In this document: in pieces, positions 54,060 to 62,127 of the stretch
Position numbering within the stretch: the first letter of the stretch is position 1
Layout: every line of letters begins with the position of its first letter
Assembly: GCF_021227995.1 (NCBI RefSeq)
Contig: NZ_CP089301.1
Span: 2,604,001 to 2,668,000, forward strand
Length of the DNA stretch: 64,000 nucleotides
Direction: 5' to 3'
Origin: Novosphingobium kaempferiae
GTDB lineage: Bacteria; Pseudomonadota; Alphaproteobacteria; Sphingomonadales; Sphingomonadaceae
Notes under the pieces: generated by a model
What the model was told of the DNA's origin: nothing
Databases searched by the model: none
What the model saw: only the letters and a program-made list of their open reading frames with translations
Position numbers and translations under genes: made by a program

Positions 54060-54638
54060 ATGCAAGGGGCCGCCATTGCCGCAAACGATCTCGCGTGCCG
54101 TCGCGGCGACAGGGTGCTGTTCGCCGGGCTTTCGCTCGCCCTCTCCGCCGGGGAGGCGCTGCAGGTCGCGGGCACCAACGGCATCGGCAAGTCGAGCCTG
54201 CTGCGCATCCTCGCCGGGCTGGCGCCTGCCTACGAGGGGACCGTCGCGGTCGAGGGCGCGGTCGGCCTGCTGGATGAGCACCCCGCGCTCGACCCCGCGC
54301 TGCCGCTGGGCCGCGCGCTGGCGTTCTGGCAGCGGCTCGACGGCGGCAGCGACGCGCAGTTGCGGCGCCTCGGCCTCGATCACCTGCTCGACGTGCCGGT
54401 GCGCTATCTCTCGACCGGGCAGAAGAAGCGCGCCGCCCTTGCCCGCCTGCTGGGTCAGGAGGCGCGGGTCTGGCTGCTGGACGAGCCGCTCAACGGCCTC
54501 GACACCCGCGCCGTGGAACTGGCCGAAGCGCTGACGGCGGAGCACTGCGCGGGCGGCGGCATTGCCGTGATCGCATCGCACCAGCCGTTCCGCCTGCCCG
54601 GCCTCGCCACCCTCCAGCTTGCGGAGTTTGCCGCATGA
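54060..54638 (+). CDS. ccmA: heme exporter ATP-binding protein CcmA
   Basis: ABC ATPase of 192 residues of the cytochrome c maturation system I. The Walker A motif GTNGIGKS is at 38-45, the signature region is [15 protein letters not shown] and Walker B is [12 protein letters not shown]. With CcmB it powers release of holo-CcmE from CcmC. Its stop overlaps the ccmB start by four bases. The ATG lacks an obvious ribosome site. Confidence 0.93.
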   Translation: MQGAAIAANDLACRRGDRVLFAGLSLALSAGEALQVAGTNGIGKSSLLRILAGLAPAYEGTVAVEGAVGLLDEHPALDPALPLGRALAFWQRLDGGSDAQLRRLGLDHLLDVPVRYLSTGQKKRAALARLLGQEARVWLLDEPLNGLDTRAVELAEALTAEHCAGGGIAVIASHQPFRLPGLATLQLAEFAA

Positions 54639-55291
54639 GCCGCGTCGCTGCCCTGCTGCGCCGCGACCTTGCGCGCCTGCTGCTCGGCGGACGCGGCGGC
54701 GGGGCACTGCTGCCGGTGCTGTTCTTCCTCTCGGTGGCGATGCTCTATCCCTTCGCGGTTGGCCCCGACGCGCCGCTGCTGGCAAAGACCGGCGGCGGGG
54801 TGATCTGGGTCGCCGCGCTGCTCGCCGCGATCCTGCCGCTGGACCGGCTGGTGGAGCCCGACATCGAACAGGGCATGTTCGACCAGTGGGCGCTGCGCGG
54901 CATCTCCGAGGAACTGGTGATCGCGGTGCGCGTCGCCGCCCACTGGCTGAGCTTCGGCCCGCCGCTGATGCTCGCCGCCCTGCCCGCCGCCGCGCTGCTG
55001 GGGCTGGACGGGCGGACCTTGCGGATCGTCGAGATCGGCCTGCTAGCGGGCACTCCCGGCCTTGCCGCGCTGGGCGTGACGGTGGCGGCGCTGACCTCGG
55101 GCCTGCGCGGCGGGGCGGCGCTCTCGGGCCTGCTGGTGATCCCGATGGCGGTGCCGGTGCTGATCTTCGGCGCCGGGAGCCTGGGCACCGGCGGCGAAAG
55201 CGGCCTTGCCCTGACGGCGGCCGCCAGCCTCGTCCTCATCGCCATCGCACCCTTCGCGGGCGGCGCGGCAGTACGGGCGGCGCGGGGATAG
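54635..55291 (+). CDS. ccmB: heme exporter membrane protein CcmB
   Basis: Membrane protein of 218 residues with six helices. LLRRDLARLLLGGRGGGALL is the N-terminal family motif, and DRLVEPDIEQGMFDQWAL lies in the conserved loop after helix 2. It is the permease partner of CcmA. In many bacteria ccmC follows directly; here a palindrome (55306) and a sulfotransferase gene follow instead, so ccmC and the rest must be elsewhere. Confidence 0.93.
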   Translation: MSRVAALLRRDLARLLLGGRGGGALLPVLFFLSVAMLYPFAVGPDAPLLAKTGGGVIWVAALLAAILPLDRLVEPDIEQGMFDQWALRGISEELVIAVRVAAHWLSFGPPLMLAALPAAALLGLDGRTLRIVEIGLLAGTPGLAALGVTVAALTSGLRGGAALSGLLVIPMAVPVLIFGAGSLGTGGESGLALTAAASLVLIAIAPFAGGAAVRAARG

Positions 55292-55305
55292 CGTTCACCC
55301 ACTTG

Positions 55306-55382
55306 TCGTCATTGCGAGCGCAGCGAAGCAATCCACGGTCGGCCCTCGTCGCTGGATTGCTTCGCTGCGCTCGCAATGACGA
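55306..55382. repeat. palindromic hairpin repeat, family A copy 4
   Basis: Perfect 30-base arms (55306-55335 and 55353-55382), with variable stem pair C:G. It sits 15 bases after the ccmB stop and may end or stabilise the ccmAB transcript. Confidence 0.95.
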
Positions 55383-55489
55383 ACGAAGATAGGGTATCGC
55401 CGCGGCGTTTGGCGCTCACCGCGGCCCCGCGCATAGTGCTCCCCAAGAACCGGGCAGACCGGACGGCCAAGGGACGGGGAGAGAGCGCC

Positions 55490-56629
55490 ATGGAACCAGC
55501 CACCGACCTGATGGCCGCAGCGCAGGCCGCGACGGGGCTTTCCGACTTCGGCGACGATAATTTCCGCGAGGGCCTGGAACGGCTGGTCACGGCGCTCAAT
55601 ACCGAGGCGCGGCTCAATGCCGTGGGCGAACATGCGCTGCGCGACCGCATCGGGCTGCACTTGCGCCAGCGGCTGATGGTGGAGGACTGGTACTCCCGCC
55701 ACCCCGAGATCGAGGGCGAGGAAATCCGTGCGCCCCTGTTCGGCGTCAGCCTGCCGCGCACGGGTTCATCGGCGCTGTCCTACCTCCTCTCCAGCGATCC
55801 GAACGTCAGATATCTGCGAGTCTGGGAGAGTTCGCAGCCCTGCCCGCCGCCCTCCACGGTCGAAGGACCGGACCCGCGCCGGGGCTCCAGCGCCAGCGCC
55901 GCCGACGAAACCCTCAAGGGCGGCAGCCGCACGCCGAGCGGGATCGACGGCGCGATGGAGTGTCAGGATCTCATGGCGCTCGATTTCCGCAGCCAGATCT
56001 TCCAGGCCTTCGCGCATATCCCCAGCTACTCGCAATGGCTGCTGGAGGCGTCACTGAACGACACCTACACCTACCACAAGCGCACCCTGAAGCTCCTTCA
56101 GTGGGGTCAACCGGCACGTCCATGGCGGCTGAAGGCGCCGACGCACATGCTCTATCTCGATGCGCTCGACGCCGCCTATCCCGACGCCCGCTTCGTCATG
56201 ACGCACCGCGATCCGACCGACGTGATGCTGTCGGTCGCGACCGTCTACGCGGACATCATCGGCAAGTTCACCGACCATGTCGACCACGGCTACATCGGCG
56301 ACCTGAACGTCGGCTGCTGGTCCGAGGCGATGACCCGCGCCATCGCCTTTCGCGAGCGGGGGCAGGACCACCGCTTCTTCGACATCCACTTCACCGCCAT
56401 GCAGGCCGACCCGGTGGGCGAGGTGCGCCGCCTCTACGCCTGGCTGGGCGAGGAGGTCTCGCCCGCGTTCGCGCAGGCCATGGCCGACTGGTGGGCGGGC
56501 AACAGCAAGGCCGAGCGCATGGCCAAGCCCGACCCCGCCGCCTTCGGGCTCGACCCCGCAGCCGTGCGCGCCCGCTTCACCGATTACCTGCAACACATGG
56601 ACCGCGCCCTCAGCAATCACGCGGCCTGA
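55490..56629 (+). CDS. sulfotransferase-family protein (second copy)
   Basis: Protein of 379 residues related to the one at 15028. The 5'-phosphosulfate loop is LPRTGSSALSYLLSS, about residues 88-102. MTHRDPTDVMLSVATVY near residue 240 is the likely 3'-phosphate site. The N-terminal DDNFREGLERLVTALNTEAR helix domain matches long bacterial family members. GGGGAGAGAG precedes the ATG at 55490, while in-frame codons upstream run into repeat 55306. The CMD-family gene follows by 15 bases, suggesting a two-gene unit. Substrate unknown. Confidence 0.83.
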   Translation: MEPATDLMAAAQAATGLSDFGDDNFREGLERLVTALNTEARLNAVGEHALRDRIGLHLRQRLMVEDWYSRHPEIEGEEIRAPLFGVSLPRTGSSALSYLLSSDPNVRYLRVWESSQPCPPPSTVEGPDPRRGSSASAADETLKGGSRTPSGIDGAMECQDLMALDFRSQIFQAFAHIPSYSQWLLEASLNDTYTYHKRTLKLLQWGQPARPWRLKAPTHMLYLDALDAAYPDARFVMTHRDPTDVMLSVATVYADIIGKFTDHVDHGYIGDLNVGCWSEAMTRAIAFRERGQDHRFFDIHFTAMQADPVGEVRRLYAWLGEEVSPAFAQAMADWWAGNSKAERMAKPDPAAFGLDPAAVRARFTDYLQHMDRALSNHAA

Positions 56630-56644
56630 CTAAGAGGATAGCGA

Positions 56645-57265
56645 ATGCCCGAACCGATCACCGGCACCTACAGCTTCGATGCCCCGGCCCGCATGGCGCA
56701 GACCGTCGCCGACGGCCCCCGCTACGCCCCGCTCACGCTGGAGGAGGTCAGCCCCGAGGGCATGGAGCAGGTCAAGGTGATCCGCGCCGCGTTCTCCATC
56801 CCCGAAAGCCGCCCCTTCCCCGACGTCAGCCTCATCACCCTGCGCCACCCGGGGATGTTCAAGGGGCAGATGGTGCTCGGCATCGAACTGGCGAAGGGCG
56901 TCATCCCCGCCCGCGACCGCGAACTGGCGGTGCTGCGCCTCGCCTGGCTCGCCCGCGCACCGTTCGAGTGGAGCGAGCACGTCGACATCGGCAAGGCGTT
57001 CGGCCTCACGGTGGAGGAGATCGACCGCGTGACCGAGGGCTCCTCCGCACCCGGCTGGACCGCGCACGAATCGGCGATCCTGCGCGGCGTGGAGGAACTG
57101 CTGTCCGACCACTGCATGAGCGACGCGACGTGGGACACGCTGGCGCAAAGCTGGGACGAGAAGCAAATGCTGGAATATCCGATGCTGGTCGGTTCCTACC
57201 TGATGACCGCGCTCCAGCAGAACTCGCTCAAGATCCAGCCGAAGGGCGGGTTTGACTACAGGTGA
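56645..57265 (+). CDS. carboxymuconolactone decarboxylase (CMD) family protein
   Basis: Protein of 206 residues. The helical CMD core spans about residues 70-140 with the conserved segment RDRELAVLRLAWLARAPFEW then SEHVDIGKAFGLTVEEIDRV. The AhpD-type redox CxxC pair is absent; the EWSEHVDIGK pattern is that of non-redox CMD-like proteins. It may decarboxylate or isomerise a lactone, but no pathway genes show which. AGAGGA lies 6 bases before the ATG. It is probably co-transcribed with the sulfotransferase gene. Confidence 0.85.
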   Translation: MPEPITGTYSFDAPARMAQTVADGPRYAPLTLEEVSPEGMEQVKVIRAAFSIPESRPFPDVSLITLRHPGMFKGQMVLGIELAKGVIPARDRELAVLRLAWLARAPFEWSEHVDIGKAFGLTVEEIDRVTEGSSAPGWTAHESAILRGVEELLSDHCMSDATWDTLAQSWDEKQMLEYPMLVGSYLMTALQQNSLKIQPKGGFDYR

Positions 57266-57370
57266 TTCGCGCGCCTGTGGGCGATGCTGTGGATAAGGCG
57301 GGGATAGAGGGCGGATAGACCGGCATTGGCGGTGGAAACCGCCCCGTCATCCCGACGTGGCGCCCTGCCC

Positions 57371-57507
57371 GCCGGGGCTTCGACAAGCTCAGCCTGAGCG
57401 GGATTTAGAGCGAATCCATCAAATCCGCTCAGGCTGAGCTTGTCGAAGCCCCGGCCGATAGCACGCGCCTAAAGACAGCCAGCGGTCCCGGCCTTCGCCG
57501 GGATGAC
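57371..57507. repeat. composite palindromic element (families C and B), copy 2
   Basis: Perfect 31-base arms 57371-57401 and 57425-57455 (core CTTCGACAAGCTCAGCCTGA). Then the shared linker CCTAAAGACAGCCAGCGGTC and a family B hairpin CCCGGC-CTTC-GCCGGG (57487-57502). The order matches 13848-14001. It fills part of the 470-base gap between the CMD gene and 57737. Confidence 0.93.
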
Positions 57508-57518
57508 GGGCTTTTTTT
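57487..57518 (+). terminator. possible terminator of the sulfotransferase-CMD unit
   Basis: The family B hairpin CCCGGC-CTTC-GCCGGG is followed nine bases later by seven T residues (57512-57518) on the plus strand, about 220 bases after the CMD stop. It would work as a weak intrinsic terminator supplied by the repeat. Confidence 0.4.
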
Positions 57519-57547
57519 GGCCAAAATCCTCAGGATTTCTCTCTTCC

Positions 57548-57608
57548 GTGACCTCGGGAAAAGACGGCCGGGGCGGGCAAGGCAAGGAGCCGCCCCGGCC
57601 AAGGTCAC
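57548..57608. repeat. two-stage hairpin upstream of the Fur-box gene
   Basis: An outer stem GTGACCT/AGGTCAC (57548-57554 with 57602-57608) encloses an inner stem GGCCGGGGCGG/CCGCCCCGGCC (57566-57576 with 57590-57600) and a 13-base loop. It ends about 50 bases before the promoter at 57660 and has no T-run. Confidence 0.75.
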
Positions 57609-57659
57609 AGGATGGAAGAAACGCCCCATGACAAGCGTTTCTTCGGGCTTGGTGCAGGC

Positions 57660-57710
57660 TTGACGAGAGGAGCAAGCCGCGTAACAGTAGCTAATGATAA
57701 TCATTCGCAT
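57660..57710 (+). promoter_or_regulatory. Fur-controlled promoter
   Basis: TTGACG (57660-57665), a 16-base spacer and TAACAG (57682-57687) form a fair sigma70-type promoter. A Fur box centred on AATGATAATCATT (57693-57705; perfect dyad) covers the expected transcript start. Iron-loaded Fur should repress transcription of the gene at 57737. Confidence 0.75.
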
Positions 57711-57736
57711 GTGCAAGCCCTAAAAGGAGACCCGCC

Positions 57737-58183
57737 ATGTACAAGTACGTCGACCGCCCTCTCAGTGGCCTTGATGAAGGCTGCCGGTTCCTCGTCTGGT
57801 CCATGCGCGCATGGGTCACGGCGATCGGGCACAAGCGCTGTCCGGCCCAGCTTCTGGCCCCCGCTTTCGCGCGCTGGCGCATGATCGGCGGCCTCCAGCC
57901 GTTCCACCGCGCCATGGTGCTGCTGAACCGCGACGCCCTCGATACGCTGGCGTTCTGCCCGATGGGATGCAGCCACGTTTCCGAGCACGAGGCGGTGATT
58001 CTCGAACTCATCACCTCCCTGCGCGACCGCGGCCCCACCGCGACTCGCGAAACGCTGGATCTGGTCGTGGCCGAGGAAAGCGTGGGCGACATGCTCGATA
58101 CGCTGTCCAAGATCGGCGCGGCGCTCGCCATCGCGGGGATCTTTCCGGGCGAGCCGGTGGCGAATCCCGGCCGCAGCCACTGA
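57737..58183 (+). CDS. hypothetical protein under Fur control
   Basis: Protein of 148 residues with an AAAAGGAG ribosome site before the ATG. No family recognised. It is helical in appearance and without signal peptide: an aromatic N-terminal part (CRFLVWSMRAWVTAIGHKRC), a cysteine pair in FCPMGCSHVSEHE near residues 73-85, and a C-terminal part rich in Glu, Leu and Ala. Three or four cysteines plus histidines could bind metal. Expression on iron starvation is inferred from the Fur box. It is a single gene bounded by palindromes on both sides. Confidence 0.75.
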   Translation: MYKYVDRPLSGLDEGCRFLVWSMRAWVTAIGHKRCPAQLLAPAFARWRMIGGLQPFHRAMVLLNRDALDTLAFCPMGCSHVSEHEAVILELITSLRDRGPTATRETLDLVVAEESVGDMLDTLSKIGAALAIAGIFPGEPVANPGRSH

Positions 58184-58192
58184 ATGTAGCGC

Positions 58193-58263
58193 GATTCGCG
58201 CAGAGTGGAGTCGGGCCGCGCTAGATAGGCGCTGACGCGGTCCGGCTTCACTCTGCGCGAATC
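58193..58263. repeat. inverted repeat after the Fur-box gene
   Basis: Perfect 15-base arms GATTCGCGCAGAGTG (58193-58207) and CACTCTGCGCGAATC (58249-58263) around a 41-base middle that contains a further GACGCGG-type partial dyad. It begins 10 bases after the stop codon, probably ending or protecting the transcript. No T-run. Confidence 0.85.
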
Positions 58264-58283
58264 GGCAATTCATCGCTTATCCT

Positions 58284-58362
58284 TTCGTCATTGCGAGCGT
58301 AGCGAAGCAATCCAGCGTGGCGGGCCGACCGTGGATTGCTTCGCTACGCTCGCAATGACGAA
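58284..58362. repeat. palindromic hairpin repeat, family A copy 5
   Basis: Perfect 31-base arms (58284-58314 and 58332-58362), with variable stem pair T:A, unlike C:G in copies 1 and 4. Confidence 0.95.
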
Positions 58363-58394
58363 GAGATGGATGCGGACCTCGTGTCCCGCCCCGG

Positions 58395-58425
58395 CCAGCG
58401 GTCCCGGATCAGGTCCGGGACGACG
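58395..58425. repeat. family B hairpin
   Basis: GGCCAGCGGTCCCGG then ATCAGGTCCGGGACGACG; stem GTCCCGGA/TCCGGGAC. It lies 6 bases beyond the transglutaminase stop (58431, minus strand), so it may end that transcript. Confidence 0.88.
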
Positions 58426-58430
58426 TAAGC

Positions 58431-59312
58431 TCAATCCAGCGGCGAGACATCCACCGAGAAGAACATCGCCTGCTCCGACGCGCCCCGGAACCGCCCGTCG
58501 AGCGGCGCCACGTCCGCATAGTCGCGGCCCATGCCGAGGAAGATATGGTCGGTGTCGGCCAGCTTGTCGTTGGTGGGGTCGAAGCCCACCCAGCCCAGTT
58601 CCTCGCCGCACCACAGGTTGACCCAGGCGTGCATGGCGTCGGCGCCGACCAGCCGCTCCTGTCCGGGCGGTGGCAGCGTGCGCAGATAGCCGCTGACGTA
58701 GGCCGCCGGGATGCCGTGGGCGCGCGCGGCGATGATCATGATGTGGCTGAAGTCCTGACAGACCCCGTGCCGCCGGTTGAACGCCTCGATCGGCGGCGTA
58801 TCCGTCTCGGTGGCGTCCGAATCGTAGGTGAATTCCGAATGGATGGCGGACATCAGCGCGCGGCCCGCCTCCATCACCGGCATCGCCTCGTCCAGCAGCG
58901 CGCCCGCCCAGCGTGCGATCTCGCGCTGAGGCTGCGCGATGGGCGAGGCGAAGATGTACGACGCGGGGGCGAGGTCGGAGAGATCCGGCTTCTTCATCGC
59001 CCGCTCGCGCAGCTCGGCGAGGCCTGGCCCGGCGGCGTCCTCGACGAAGAACGGCAGCGGCTCCACTTCCACGGTGAAGCGGCTCTCGATCTGGATCTGC
59101 TTGGTGGGTTCGCGCAGGGCGAAGCGGGCCTCGTTGACGTGATAGCCGCCCTCCCCCAGCACCACCTGCGCGGGCGCGGGGTCGAGCGTCAGCTTGTAGT
59201 CGCTCACCACCTGCCCGTTCCACGACGCCGGGCGCAGGCGCACGTTGAACTGCGCCATGCTGACCGCATGCGCGTATTTCAGCGTGTTGATGTGGCTGAC
59301 GGAGTAGCGCAT
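58431..59312 (-). CDS. transglutaminase-like cysteine peptidase family protein
   Basis: Cytoplasmic protein of 293 residues. The transglutaminase-like triad is C185 (HGVCQDFSH), H228 (DAMHAWVNLW) and D245 (GFDPTND). The N-terminal about 90 residues form the beta domain typical of these bacterial proteins (YSVSHINTLKYAHAVSMAQF). The AAGGAAA ribosome site lies 5-11 bases before 59312. It is transcribed downstream of the ATP-grasp/Alpha-E gene and shares its genomic context with DUF2126, a pairing widely seen in proteobacteria. It may cleave an isopeptide or peptide bond made by the ATP-grasp partner. Confidence 0.9.
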   Translation of the reverse strand: MRYSVSHINTLKYAHAVSMAQFNVRLRPASWNGQVVSDYKLTLDPAPAQVVLGEGGYHVNEARFALREPTKQIQIESRFTVEVEPLPFFVEDAAGPGLAELRERAMKKPDLSDLAPASYIFASPIAQPQREIARWAGALLDEAMPVMEAGRALMSAIHSEFTYDSDATETDTPPIEAFNRRHGVCQDFSHIMIIAARAHGIPAAYVSGYLRTLPPPGQERLVGADAMHAWVNLWCGEELGWVGFDPTNDKLADTDHIFLGMGRDYADVAPLDGRFRGASEQAMFFSVDVSPLD

Positions 59313-59330
59313 CAGGTTTCCTTCACGCCC

Positions 59331-59408
59331 CTCGTCATTGCGAGCGGAGCGAAGCAATCCAGCGTTGCGCGTGCCGCTGGATTGCTTCGCTCCGCTCGCA
59401 ATGACGAG
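59331..59408. repeat. palindromic hairpin repeat, family A copy 6
   Basis: Perfect 34-base arms (59331-59364 and 59375-59408) with only a 10-base loop; variable stem pair G:C. It lies between the ATP-grasp and transglutaminase genes, inside their likely operon. Confidence 0.95.
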
Positions 59409-59433
59409 GATGGGATGGTCAGGTTGAGCGCCA

Positions 59434-61911
59434 TTACAGCAGCGTCGTGCGCCTTTCGGCGTCCTCGTTGTCGAGTTGCAGGAAGTACCGCTCGGAAATC
59501 GCGTCGGACAGGGCGAGAAGCTGCGCCTCGATAGCCTCCAGCCGTTCGGGCGTCATGTCCGGTGCAAGCGCGGCCTGAAGCTCTCCCAGCAGCGCGCGAG
59601 CGGCGCGCAGCGGGGGCTCGGGGATGTTGTCATCGCGCGAGGACGGCAGCGCGGACAAGTGCGCGACGATCTCAGCCACCTGGAACACCAGCGCGCGCGG
59701 GTTGTCGGGATCGAGCAGGACGAGGTCGCGCACCGGGTTGGCGGAGGGGCCCGTCAGGTAGCGGCTGCGGTAGATGATCTGGCTGTCGCAGAGGTCGAGA
59801 AGCAGCCCGAGTGCGATCACGTCGCCCTCCTGCGTCAGTCGGCGGGCCATGCGGCAGATCGCCTGCGCGCGCTCCAGCCGCTGCCCGATCTCCAGGAAGC
59901 GCCACGCGGCGGAGCGCACCATGTTTTCGGAAATGAGGCCCGCCAGCGCGCTGAAATGCTCGGTCAGCCAGCGCGCGCTCGACAGCATGGACTGCGGGCG
60001 GTCGACGTTGATCGAGGGCATCGGGCGGCTGACGATGCGCCAGAAATCGCGGGCAAGGCGTTCGCGCAGGCCCATGCCCGCCTGCTGGCGGCGACGCATC
60101 AGCGCGGCGACGCCGCCCGGAAGCCGCGTCTCGGTGAGCGCGCGGGCGCAGATCTTGGCGATGGAGAGCTTGGCGGTCGGGGCCTCTATCGCGCCGCCTT
60201 CCACCAGCAGCGCGGCAAGGCGGGGCAGCGCGGCGTTTTCGTGGTCCACCGCACCGTCGCTGTCCGCCGGATTGGCGAGGATCGCGCGCACCACCCGCAC
60301 GGTCGCCTCGGCCCGTTCGTTGTAGCGGCCGAACCAGAACAGGTTGTCCGCCGTCTGGCTGGCGAGGATGCCGCCCCCGCGCGAGATCGGCGGCTCCCCC
60401 GCCACCCGGCTGCCGAGGTGCGCGGCGGCGGGCTTGTCGTCCACCACCCACAGGTCGGCGGACAAGTCCCCGTCGCCCATCAGCGATGTCGGCAGCGCGG
60501 TGCGGGACGAGAGGCGCGCGAAGCCGCCGGGCATCACCGTCCAGCCGCCGTCGGCGGTGCGCGCCACGAAGGCGCGCACGGTGAAGGGGCGCGGCACGAT
60601 CTGTCCGTCGATGATCGCGGGCGTGGTGGAAAGGTGGACGATCTCCTGCCCGCAATAGTCCATGGGCCGCCGCCACAGCGCCTCGATCAGCGCATCGCGG
60701 GTGTCGCAGTCGAGGCTGGCCCCGGCGACGGGATCGCGGCTGGACAGGCCCTCGACCGGCTGGCCGAACGCGGGCAGCAGCGCCAGTTCCTCCAGCCGGG
60801 CGGCGACGGTGGAGCTTTCCACGGCCTGCCCGCACCACCATGTCGCGACGTTGGGCAGGATCGGCGCCTCGCCCAGCAGGGTGCGGCACAGGCGCGGCAT
60901 GAAGGCGGCGAAGGCGGCGGACTCGAGCACCTCCACCCCCGGCCAGTTGACCATCTCCACCCCGCCGCCCGCCCAGGCGTCGAACAGGTTGGGCACGCCC
61001 AGCTGCGACTTCGCATCGAACGAGAGCGGGTCCATCGCCGTCGTGTCGATCCAGCGCCACACCGCGTCCACGCGCTTGGGCCCCGCGATGGTGCCGACGT
61101 AGAGTTTCTCGTCCAGCACGGTCAGGTCGCGCCCCTCGACCAGCGGCAGGCCGAGATAGCGCGCGAGGTGCGCCTGTTCCGCATACGTCTGGTTGAAGCG
61201 GCCCGGCGTCATCAGCGCGATCCGCGGATTCTCGCGGCGGCAGGCGGCGGTCATGCCCTCCACCATGCGCGCGAAGAACTCCGACAGGCGGCGCGCGTGG
61301 GCGTCGGCCAGCAGGTTGCCGATGGCGCGCGACATGGCGAGGCGGTTCTCCAGCGCATAGCCGATGCCGCCCGCCACGCGCACGCGGTCCTGCAGCACCC
61401 GCCACTGCCCGCGCGGGCCGCGGGCGAGATCGGCGGCGTAGACGTGGACGAAGCGGCCGTTCGGCGGCGTCCGCCCGATCATGCGCCGCGCGAAGAACGG
61501 GCTGCCCGCGACGACGGCGGCGGGGAGATAGCCGTCCGCCACCAGCTTCTGCTCGCCGTAGATGTCGGTGGCGACGGCCTCCATCAGCTCGGCCCGCTGG
61601 ATCAGGCCGCGCTCCACCTGTGCCCATTCCTGCGCGCCGACGATGAGCGGCATGGCGTTCAATGGCCACGAACGCTCGTCCTCGTCCCCGGTCTGGCGGA
61701 AGGCGAGGCCGAGGTCGGCGGCATGGCGCGCGGTGGCGTCCTGCAGGGCCGAGGCATCCCCGTCCGTCGCCGCCGAGAGCCCCGCCGCGACCTTGCGCCA
61801 GCACTCGGCCACCGGACGACTGGCGTCCCCGAACAAATCCCCGCGCGAGGCGGCGGCGGCGTAGCCGTCCAGCCAGCTGGCGGCGGGGGCAAGATCGGGG
61901 CGGGTTACCAT
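59434..61911 (-). CDS. circularly permuted type 2 ATP-grasp / Alpha-E fusion protein
   Basis: Protein of 825 residues in two parts. Residues 1 to about 500 are the circularly permuted ATP-grasp domain (older names DUF404/DUF407): DIYGEQKLVADGYLPAAVVA, MTPGRFNQTYAEQAHLARYL, LYVGTIAGPKRVDAVWRW. Residues about 516-825 are the Alpha-E helical domain (DUF403), starting LASQTADNLFWFGRYNERAE. The two domains are separate genes in many bacteria and fused here. Such proteins are predicted to ligate an amino acid or peptide, with the transglutaminase neighbours as hydrolases; the substrate is unknown. The GGAGGGG site is rather far (16 bases) from the ATG at 61911. Confidence 0.9.
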   Translation of the reverse strand: MVTRPDLAPAASWLDGYAAAASRGDLFGDASRPVAECWRKVAAGLSAATDGDASALQDATARHAADLGLAFRQTGDEDERSWPLNAMPLIVGAQEWAQVERGLIQRAELMEAVATDIYGEQKLVADGYLPAAVVAGSPFFARRMIGRTPPNGRFVHVYAADLARGPRGQWRVLQDRVRVAGGIGYALENRLAMSRAIGNLLADAHARRLSEFFARMVEGMTAACRRENPRIALMTPGRFNQTYAEQAHLARYLGLPLVEGRDLTVLDEKLYVGTIAGPKRVDAVWRWIDTTAMDPLSFDAKSQLGVPNLFDAWAGGGVEMVNWPGVEVLESAAFAAFMPRLCRTLLGEAPILPNVATWWCGQAVESSTVAARLEELALLPAFGQPVEGLSSRDPVAGASLDCDTRDALIEALWRRPMDYCGQEIVHLSTTPAIIDGQIVPRPFTVRAFVARTADGGWTVMPGGFARLSSRTALPTSLMGDGDLSADLWVVDDKPAAAHLGSRVAGEPPISRGGGILASQTADNLFWFGRYNERAEATVRVVRAILANPADSDGAVDHENAALPRLAALLVEGGAIEAPTAKLSIAKICARALTETRLPGGVAALMRRRQQAGMGLRERLARDFWRIVSRPMPSINVDRPQSMLSSARWLTEHFSALAGLISENMVRSAAWRFLEIGQRLERAQAICRMARRLTQEGDVIALGLLLDLCDSQIIYRSRYLTGPSANPVRDLVLLDPDNPRALVFQVAEIVAHLSALPSSRDDNIPEPPLRAARALLGELQAALAPDMTPERLEAIEAQLLALSDAISERYFLQLDNEDAERRTTLL

Positions 61912-61919
61912 GGCATGAC

Positions 61920-62126
61920 GCGCTTCCCCTCCTCCTCGATGGGGGAGGGATACGAAGGCTTGAGAGCGTAGCGAACTAGTCGAAGTTGGGCGGGGGTGAG
62001 AGGCCTGGCGCGACGCTGCTTCACCCCCATCCAAGCTTCGCTAGCCGCTGACGCGGCAAGCTGCGCTATCCTTCCCCCATCAAGGGGGAAGGCGGCATCG
62101 ACTTCGGAATACCCCTTCGACATCGC
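61920..62126. repeat. intergenic block of nested palindromes
   Basis: The 216-base gap between two genes of the ATP-grasp cluster holds a hairpin CCTTCCCCC-ATCAA-GGGGGAAGG (62070-62092), a partner-like C/G-rich hairpin near 61926-61948, and arms GGGGGTGA (61992-61999) and TCACCCCC (62021-62028). The whole block is roughly symmetric. Family unknown to me, and no coding potential seen. Confidence 0.7.
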
Positions 62127-62127
62127 C

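Noticed and set aside
57429..57716. Minus-strand open frame across 57429-57716
   Set aside because: It runs through repeat sequences and the Fur box; no ribosome site or domain.
59672..61804. 710-codon minus-strand frame overlapping the ATP-grasp gene in another frame
   Set aside because: Same-strand shadow frame with Arg/Gly/Ala-rich, repeat-like composition and no domain.
59476..61971. 831-codon plus-strand open frame opposite the ATP-grasp gene
   Set aside because: Antisense to a gene with clear domain motifs; composition is that of a GC-driven shadow frame.
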